A stretch of DNA of 42,071 nt from contig CAMCYK010000023.1 in assembly GCA_945883695.1 (NCBI GenBank), forward strand, positions 1 to 42,071. Direction: 5' to 3'. The first letter of the stretch is position 1, and every line of letters begins with the position of its first letter. A model generated the notes under the pieces. That model made no database searches. It saw only the letters and a list, made by a program, of their open reading frames with translations, and was not told the DNA's origin. The stretch comes from Akkermansia muciniphila (GTDB taxonomy: Bacteria > Verrucomicrobiota > Verrucomicrobiia > Verrucomicrobiales > Akkermansiaceae). Positions 41,662 to 42,071 of this stretch are shown here, piece by piece. Position numbers and translations under genes: made by a program.

Positions 41662-41876
41662 CGCGCGAGTCCGCGTTCCTTTCGCCACTCTTCCAAGGTG
41701 ACCGCACCGGAAGGATCCGCTTCATGTTCCGCGATCCTTCGCTCCAGTTCCGCCATCAGCTCGGGCGAGATGTCATCATCCTCGGAGCCCGCCACAGCGG
41801 GAATCAGGAAGTCGATGATTTCGGCTTTCTCTTCGCGGGAAAGGGCTGCCAATTCCTTCTGGAGCGTTGCGTTCAT
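41658..41876 (-). CDS. Addiction-module antitoxin
   Basis: A 72-residue acidic protein, [69 protein letters not shown]. The pattern of an N-terminal helix pair, ISPELMAELERRI.EHEADPS and the W.EV/EW..... end fits the putative addiction-module component family (TIGR02574) that pairs with RelE/ParE-type toxins. It is coupled by ATGA to the toxin gene. No obvious promoter was recognised in the 36 bases between it and the sucC stop. Confidence 0.88.
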   Translation of the reverse strand: MNATLQKELAALSREEKAEIIDFLIPAVAGSEDDDISPELMAELERRIAEHEADPSGAVTLEEWRKERGLAR

Positions 41877-41912
41877 GCGGGGATCCTAGCGCTGGAAGGG
41901 TCCGAAGTAAAC

Positions 41913-42071
41913 TCAGCAGCTCACCGCGGCGACGATCTTCTGGGCGCCGTCGGCCATGGTGGTGGCGGACACGATGTTGAGGCCGGAAGCGTCGAGGGTG
42001 GCCTTGCCCATCTCGACGTTGTTGCCTTCGAGGCGGACCACCAGCGGGATCGGCAGGCCGGTTTCCTTGGC
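41913..42071 (-). CDS. sucC: Succinyl-CoA synthetase beta subunit, C-terminal end (cut by window edge)
   Basis: The last 52 residues of SucC, reading [24 protein letters not shown] then [20 protein letters not shown], the canonical end of the beta subunit ([19 protein letters not shown]....A..L.DAA). The stop is at 41913-41915. The gene runs in from the right edge on the minus strand and should be followed directly by sucD, but a toxin-antitoxin pair separates them. Confidence 0.95.
   Translation of the reverse strand, partial: AKETGLPIPLVVRLEGNNVEMGKATLDASGLNIVSATTMADGAQKIVAAVSC

Overview
The window looks like chromosomal DNA from a high-GC member of the Verrucomicrobiota, probably Verrucomicrobiales (Luteolibacter/Haloferula-like). 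This rests on gene content, not on a marker gene: a DUF6288 giant secreted protein, Gfo/Idh/MocA proteins with a QKPL motif, DUF1080, DUF3863, DUF5069, a lamin-tail/CotH/PATR surface protein, and interspersed GCCCCGTTGGGGC / CCCAGGGCGTTGCCCTGGG palindromes with a REP-associated tyrosine transposase (RAYT). No tRNA, rRNA or CRISPR array was found.

Layout. (1) 1-4252, minus strand: a type I restriction-modification locus, hsdM then hsdS (cut by the left edge), split by a 1.3-kb module of a RAYT gene embedded in palindromic repeats. An unbroken 435-codon frame runs through this module from the hsdM stop (ATGA overlap) to the hsdS start (ATGA overlap). (2) 4767-5981: a 5'-truncated IS1182-type transposase. 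(3) 6377-9722, plus strand: penicillin-binding protein 2, a DUF6941 protein and a short-chain dehydrogenase. (4) 9825-13015: a decayed surface-protein gene with its signal peptide in another frame and the CotH core missing. (5) 13192-13913: a VapBC-type toxin-antitoxin pair. (6) 14141-22908, minus strand: a compact moxR-DUF58-DUF4381-batA-batBC-batD operon ending in a periplasmic cyclophilin and a strong intrinsic terminator. (7) 23023-25995: a DUF5069 gene, then a 290-bp nested palindrome upstream of an ABC ATPase/permease pair. (8) 26374-27952, plus strand: a CAP-domain lipoprotein, RNase HII and a YraN-like protein. (9) 28015-29574: a scar of two transposase fragments around a 1-kb AT-rich island that holds one intact secreted-protein gene and the 3' end of a second gene. 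(10) 29659-38332, minus strand: a four-gene operon of exported proteins (DUF6288, Gfo/Idh/MocA, DUF1080, DUF3863), plausibly an extracytoplasmic carbohydrate-processing pathway of the 3-keto-glycoside kind. (11) 38623-40070: a DUF1802 gene and an unknown gene. (12) 40359-42071, minus strand: sucC and sucD with a ParE/RelE-type toxin-antitoxin pair inserted between them.

The most unusual points are the frame-preserving RAYT/palindrome insertion in hsdM-hsdS, the exported DUF6288/DUF1080/DUF3863 operon, and the toxin-antitoxin pair inside the succinyl-CoA synthetase operon. All functional statements come from reading the sequence by eye; no database search was run.
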